In this document: one piece after another, positions 58,296 to 64,000 of the stretch
Layout: each line of letters starts with the position of its first letter
How positions within the stretch are numbered: the first letter of the stretch is position 1
Source of the DNA: Paraescarpia echinospica
Taxonomy: Eukaryota; Annelida; Polychaeta; Sabellida; Siboglinidae
Length of the DNA: 64,000 nt
Direction of reading: 5' to 3'
NCBI GenBank assembly: GCA_020002185.1
Contig: CM034534.1
Coordinates: 15,592,964-15,656,963 of the forward strand
Made by a program: the position numbers and the translations under genes
Notes under the pieces: generated by a model
What the model was told of the DNA's origin: nothing
Seen by the model: the letters and a program-made list of their open reading frames with translations, nothing else
Databases searched by the model: none

Positions 58296-61200
58296 AATAA
58301 TAATAATAATATTTATAGAGCGCAATATCCATAATATACTCAAAGCGTTGTATTATAAAAGTCAATCAGGCGATTTAATGTATACTAATAAAGCTGCAAA
58401 AAAAGAAACTTCAGATAAAATGTAGAACAAATTAAGTTAGTTATATTAAAACTATTAATTAAAGACTATAAATAAATAAAATTAGATAAATTATAAATTA
58501 GACCGATTATTACTCTATTTACTTATATGCATTTATACATACATACCACACACACACATGCACGTACGCATACATAACTAAATACTGATACATGAACTCA
58601 AAATAATATATATATATATGTAAAAAAGTTAGATTTGCAGTAAAATGTCCTCGAATGAAATGAAATGTTAAAATGTCAGCAGTTTTGAGTTTTGAACATG
58701 TGCGTCTATAGTGTCTTTCTGAACGTCGACAGAGTTCTGCTGCACTTCACAGCAATAGGCAGTGCATTCCATAGTCGAGGTCAAATCACACGAAAGGACC
58801 TGTCCCGGAAACTGAACAGGTTCGTTCGTGGAACTTCAAGCAAAAGTTGTTCAGATGAACGTGTGCGCCCCGGACAGTGCCTGGTTAACAGGTTTGCAAG
58901 ATACAGCGGCGCCGTCCCGTTCAGACATGTGAACACATAAAGGAGTATTTTAAACTTGATTGGCAACCAGAGTAATTCTTTTAAAACCGGAATTATATGG
59001 TCACGGCGAGGAGTGAACGTGATGATTCTAACTGCCATATTTTGGATTTGCTGGAGTTTATGAATGTGGTCACATGGTAGTCCAGCCAGTAGCGCGTTCC
59101 CGTGGTCCATTCTAAATATGACGAAAGCGGGCATAAGTGATTTAGTCGCGTCTGTTTTGAGGTATCGCCTGATACGACTGATGTTGTGGAGGTGCATATA
59201 CGCTGTTCGGCAAATGGCACCTACGTGGTTAGCCATGTTAAGGGATTGATTAAATACAACGCCGAGGTTACGCGCATTTGAAGACGAAGTCAAAGTCGAG
59301 TCAAACATATGAATCTCCTTTAGCAGTGGCAATTTCTGTTTAGTACCAAACACAACGACATCCGTCTTCTGATCATTTAATTTCAGTAAATCGGTCCAAG
59401 ACCATTCGCCAATTTCTTCTAGGCAACAACACAAACGATCCATTGAGTTCAGTTGGCCATCTCCACCAGGACAAAACGAAACATAAAGTTGAGTGTCGTC
59501 GGCATAAAGTTGATAATCCAAGCCGAATTTTTTGATGACGTCGCCAAGTCGTGAGATATATGCAGTGAACAGCAATGGCCCAAGTACGGAGCCTTGCGGT
59601 ACACTAAACGGCACAGCAGTTGGGGAGGATTTGACACATCCAATGCGAATGACTTGATGCCGACCAGAGAAGTAAGATATGAACCACTCAAGCGCAGCGC
59701 CAGTGACACCGAATCCGTGAGTGAGTCTGCTCAATAGAATGCCGTGGTCAATGGTGTCGAAAGCGGCGGTCAAGTCAAGCATAACCAACACAACAACACA
59801 GCCACAGTCTACAGCAGACAGAAGGTCATCGTGTACTTTAAGCAGAGCCATTTCAATTGAGTGATCTTGTCGATATGCCGACTGAAACGGGTCGTGCAAG
59901 TTGTTCTCTTGTACGTGGACGTTCAGCTGTTTTGCTACCACGAGCTCGATTACTTTAGAGAGAAATGTCAGAATCGATACAGGTCGATAATTCTGCAATG
60001 ATTCTGGATTTAGACCAGCCTTCTTGATTAATGGCGAGATGCAGCCAGTCTTGTATCTATCTGGAACAACGGACGACTGCAGAGATGGCACAACTATGTG
60101 CGACAAAATGGGCAGAAGTTCATCGATCGATTCTCTCACTAGCTGTAGGAGCTGGGACTAGGTCGCACGATTTAGGCGGTGCATCCATGATAATATTCTT
60201 GATTTCGCCTGGCGTTGGTAACGAAAAGGAAGAGAGCTCCGAGGTGTAGCAGTTGTCGGTAGCCTCATTTTTGTTACCATTTCCTCTGTCAGAGCTGGTA
60301 GACAACTTACGACAAATGTTGCTGATCTTTTCAGAAAAATAGTCTGAAAATATACTCGCCATTTCAGCTTCTGACGTGTGGGTAGGGAGTACAGTTCCCA
60401 CTTTGTGATGCAATAGACATTTTACAATTCGGAACAGTCGTTGCTGTTTCTTGCCTGTGTCACGGATTATGCTGGAATAGTAGGCAGATTTTGTTTGGGT
60501 AAGCAGTGCATTCACTCTCTTGCAGTGATTAGCTTACAATTGCCTATGCACATCTAGTTTGGATTTTCTCCAGGATCTTTCACTCTGCCGTTTCTCTCGT
60601 TTCGCAGCCCGTAGGACGTTGGCATACCACGCTGTATCTTGCCGTAATCGGACATGCTTTTCTTGCATAAGCACATGCGAATCAACTAAGCTGACCAGCA
60701 TATCATCGTATTGATCAACCAGTTCTTCTACGTTCAGCAAGTCAAGATCATCCGAGCGGAACAGCGGAATATCATGTCGAAAAAACACCGCATCAATGGT
60801 ACGTAACTTGCGATATTTTCATAAAACCAGTGCGATGTTGAACAATGTCTATGTTGAAACTCACCGCAAAGTGGTCAGAAAGGTCCATGTCCGTAACGGT
60901 AACATTTCGAACAAGGTGTTCACCCGTGCTGCGGGTCATGGGTACATCCAACGTGTGTCCTTTCTTGTGAGGTGGCCCGCGAACATGCAACACCATTCCT
61001 GTGACATTCACAGAAATGATCAGTCGCCGTGCATCAACATTTGCAGCGTTGTCAATATGAAAGTTCAAATCTCCCATGATAATCAGAGGTCCAGGTTTTA
61101 TGGCATGCCGATCTATGAAACGGTCCCATTCCTCAAAACGTGTTCAAACGATCGAAACGCATCGGTATCCTCTTTGTGTAAGACGATTTTGAATTTATGG

Positions 61201-61436
61201 ATAATAGCGACACCGCTCCCTTTGCCGGTAGAGCGAGGCGGGTGCTTGATGGAATATCCATTTGGTGCAATGTCTGTAATCACACTGGCGTCGCTTGAAG
61301 GCTTCAACCACGTTTCGCATATCGCCATCATATCGAGATGGTTTTCAAGTATACGATCCGCAATGGCGAGTGTTTTGTTCTGACACGATTGTGCGTTAAC
61401 GTAGCATACTCTTACGCCTTGATCGCGCTATACCCG
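58296..61436 (-). mobile_element. L2/CR1-like LINE, fairly complete
   Basis: Read on the minus strand. The endonuclease starts near 61436 with VCYVNAQS, MMAICETWLKPSSDAS and GKGSGVAIIH. It then seems to lose an internal piece and resumes in another frame with FEEWDRF and LIIMGDLNFHID, then TDMDLSDHFAVSF. The linker follows (60788-60140), in two frames, then the RT frame (60139-58781). The 3' UTR ends in a hairpin CGCTTTGAGTATATTATGG, then ATATTGCGCTCTATAAATAT and a TTATTATTA tail (58311-58296), as in L2-type elements. The total of 3.1 kb is close to full length for an ORF2-only copy. Confidence 0.85.
58708..60139 (-). pseudogene. Reverse transcriptase frame of the L2/CR1-like LINE
   Basis: A 452-codon open frame carries the whole RT domain: NYRPVSILTFLSKVIE (about residues 50-65), DPFQSAYRQDHSIE, VLVMLDLTAAFDTIDH (motif A), FSVPQGSVLGPLLFTAYISR (motif B) and YQLYADDTQLY (catalytic YADD intact). 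Thumb and connection motifs LLKLNDQKTDVVVFG, NLGVVF and KELLWLPIKFKILL follow. It stops at a TGA at 58783-58781. Reading through, the same frame continues PRLWNALPIAVKCSR to a later TAG at 58708. The TGA therefore replaces one codon near the natural C-terminus, and the RT core has no stop. It reverse-transcribes LINE RNA at nicked target DNA in family members. Confidence 0.85.
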
Positions 61437-61751
61437 TTTATACAATGGTAAAGTTATTTTATTTGGTACATTTCGGCTTGGTTGTGGCAACGTCGGTACT
61501 CTTGCGTAGTGAATTATTGTCCCGATCTGTTTTGCAACTTTACAACCGCCACGGTGTTTACGTCTCGTTGACGAACGCTTGAAGATGCACAGTTGGTGAA
61601 GGATTAGATTCACACAGCAGGTCACCGGATATCTGGTATACCTGGTTGCATTGGCGGCAGTTGACAACAACTGTGACCTAGAATAACGCACCACTGATGT
61701 CATTGTTGACACATACGCGTGCTGAAGTGCGTCTTGTGTCACTGCGTATCA

Positions 61752-61798
61752 TGATTTTGCATTACGTATTGAACAGGGTAATACGTAATGCAAAATCA
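61752..61798. repeat. Perfect 19-bp palindromic hairpin at LINE junction
   Basis: TGATTTTGCATTACGTATT (61752-61770) and its exact reverse complement (61780-61798) are separated by nine bases. The right arm is the first recognisable base of the next LINE (RNAKSQYWN frame). Confidence 0.9.
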
Positions 61799-63570
61799 CA
61801 ATACTGGAACAAACAATTTATAGAATCTAAAAATGACATCAAAAAACATGGACAAATAAAAAACAAACTTACTGCATGTCCAGACTAAGCAAACTTACCC
61901 TCATCATTCCAAGTCGACGAACAAATGAGCAATGACCCAATAAAAATAGTGAATGTATTTAACAAGCACTTTTCAAATATTGGCCTTACGTTAACAAATA
62001 AAATACGCTTTACATATAGCTACACAGATTACATGCCGAATCAGTTGCCAAATAGTTTTGTCATGAAAGAAACCACTTGTGCAGATATAGTCAATATCAT
62101 TCAAAGTATGAAATCAAAATCAAGTACTGTGTTTGACAATATTGCTACACAACTGATGACAATTTCTATGGAAAGTATTGCCTTGCCCATGAGTGAATTT
62201 TTCAATTCTATGATACAGTCAGTTATATTCCCCAATAACCTAAAAATTGCCAAAGTGATACCTCTTTACAAATCTGGTGATGCCAGTTTGTTTACAAACT
62301 ACAGGCCCATCTCACTGCTACCAGCTTTCTCCAAAGTCTTTGAAAGATTGATCTATAACAGACTGTACAGCTTTCTTGATAAGAATAAAATTATATTTGC
62401 ATCCCAATATGGGTTTCGCAAACAGTGTTCAACTGAACATGCCACTCTGGAATTAATCGAAAGCATAGTTAATGTGTTGAACGACAAACATTATGCACTT
62501 GCTGTGTTCATAGATCTAAGGAAAGCTTTTGACACTTTAGATCACAATATTCTGTTTGACAGATTATGGCGCTATGGAATAAGAGGGGCCCCACATAAAC
62601 TTAAACTTTAAAAGCTATCTTAAACACAGAAAACAATTTGTTATAAATACAAACTCCGCGTCTGAATATCAAAGTACAACATGTGGAGTGCCACAAGGAT
62701 CCATTCTAGGACCATTACTATTATTTGTTATATATAAATGATACGCCATTATAATCATATACTGCTAATTTCATACTGTTAGCTGAAGACACAAGTCTAC
62801 TATTCAAAAGCAAATACCTCAATAGTCTCACAACTAACGTTAATACTGAACTAGTAAAACCAAATGCATGTTATTCCAAAACACTCAAAGCAATCAAGTG
62901 GAAATTGCTCTTCATGGTGATAAAATAGAAATTGTTGATCAGTTAACATTTCTAGGTATCTGGATTGATGAAAACCTGAATTGGAAAAATTCCTAATAAA
63001 AAATGCAAAAGAAATTCCCAAATATTAGCAATAACTAACAAAATCAGGCCACTACTACAATCATGCACATTAAAACAAATATATAATGCATTAATTCAAC
63101 CCCATTTGTTTTACGGCCTACTTGCACGGTACAGTAACATTCGTGGTAATATAACTAACATAAATAGACTATTTAAGCTTCAAAAGAAAGCAGTACGTTT
63201 GATTCACAAAAGCAAAGTCATAGCACATACAGATCCCATCTTCAAAATATACAGAATACTTAAGTTAGAAACCTATTTATAATTCAAGGTGCTCAACTGC
63301 ATGACAACATAATAAAAAAGCAATGCCCTAAGTATCTTTTCACATCTATCACAAGAAATAATGAAATTCACAATAATGTTACCAGGCAAAACAACAACAT
63401 TCACTTAAGTGAGATACGAACAGAAATTAATAAACAGGGATTGTGTTACAAACTGCACACTATAATGTTGCATGTCTCAAATGTACTTAACCTATCATTA
63501 AATAGAAGACACAACCTGAAAAAAGTAAGTTCATATTACGAGGAGTACCTAATAAGAAACTGCTATTCCT
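61780..63570 (+). mobile_element. LINE copy E (Jockey/CR1 group), 5'-truncated and decayed
   Basis: Begins in the linker, IRNAKSQYWNKQFIESKND. After a frame change the RT frame 61925-62611 reads VFNKHFSNIGLTLTNKI, NNLKIAKVIPLYKSGDASLF, NYRPISLLPAFSKVFERLIY and SQYGFRKQCSTEHA. Motif A is AVFIDLRKAFDTLDHNIL. After a frameshift at about 62605 it continues SYLKHRKQFV and TTCGVPQGSILGPLLLFVIY (motif B). The palm motif C region is shifted and lacks FADD. LTFLGIWIDENLNWKN follows at about 62945, then a C-terminal region to about 63570. An inactive copy without endonuclease. Confidence 0.8.
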
Positions 63571-64000
63571 GTTCTGTTTGAGGAATGGCATCTATGTCAT
63601 TTCTTAATGTATATTGTCTTAATTAAATTTCTCAATCTAAAACTGTATTGAAATGTATTATTCATACATAGTAGTGCAATATTTCATTGTGTTGATATGT
63701 ACTATATATTCACATCAATGAATTGTTTGTTTTAATTATTTTATTTTATTTATTTTTGTCTTATTTTATTTATCTTTATTTTCTTTTAAATTTATGATGT
63801 ACTTCATGTTTAACTACAGGTAGATTATTGTTATGTAGTATTTAGGGCGCACAGTTGCTTCAACTAGTTTAGATATTACTGGCGTCCTGGCATTCATTGT
63901 TACCAGTAATAATTTTCAAGTAAAAATGTAAACGTCCGAAGTAATGTCTGTACCTCTAAACACGCACCTGAGAAATTTTAAAACGTTTCTTGAATTGAAA
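63571..64000. other. No gene recognised
   Basis: AT-rich DNA, possibly the 3' UTR of LINE copy E, with TTTATTTTATTTAT-type runs at about 63735-63790. The window ends here. Confidence 0.35.

Noticed and set aside
61428..61742. 104-codon minus-strand frame upstream of the L2-like LINE
   Set aside because: No LINE ORF1 or other domain recognised; possibly 5' UTR or flanking DNA.

Overview
This window looks like non-coding, transposon-rich nuclear DNA of a multicellular animal, most likely an aquatic invertebrate. The evidence is an AT-rich background, many dinucleotide microsatellites including a CA tract of about 250 bp, decayed non-LTR retrotransposons of several clades, a Penelope-like element, a pogo/Tigger DNA transposon, a tRNA-derived SINE and a short intron with consensus splice sites. 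The species cannot be named from this. No operons, rRNA or CRISPR are present, and intact host genes are scarce.

Left edge (1-900): two compactly spaced same-strand genes with base and codon use unlike the rest. One is a NADAR/YbiA-type ADP-ribose glycosidase with a TATA box just upstream. The other is a P-loop ATPase resembling ATPases of large-DNA-virus or Polinton-type elements, cut by the window edge. This is the most distinctive cassette in the window. 900-10300 holds CTCF-like sites, unassigned coding-like blocks, interleaved direct repeats, a perfect 46-bp foldback, a 1.4-kb long-inverted-repeat element and a decayed LINE. 10323-10819 looks like a terminal exon of a host gene on the minus strand.

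10850-23600: a broken RTE LINE, a CR1-like 3' tail, old diverged tandem repeats, microsatellites and a 77-bp-armed hairpin. 23600-32810 is a LINE graveyard. A CR1-like copy A (+) is followed by another LINE, C (+), which is split by an opposite-strand CR1-like copy B. After these come two oppositely oriented Penelope GIY-YIG fragments, one ending in a hairpin that resembles a degenerate hammerhead ribozyme. 33600-34344 is a small two-exon THAP-domain gene with a promoter-like region and one frameshift.

34810-41083 is one nested structure. A pogo-type transposon (psq HTH, DDD transposase, C-terminal PHD-like finger, terminal inverted repeats) of about 2.9 kb was split by a young RTE element of about 3.4 kb that has only a few disabling mutations. 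41.8-50.4 kb: microsatellites with repeated flanking modules, further LINE fragments, a cluster of CTCF-like sites and a SINE. 51-52.5 kb: an 860-bp pyrimidine tract next to an unassigned coding relic. 56.3-57.0 kb: a broken lysine/arginine-rich gene. 58.3-61.4 kb: a fairly complete L2/CR1-like LINE (-). 61.75-63.6 kb: another LINE (+) that begins in a 19-bp perfect palindrome.
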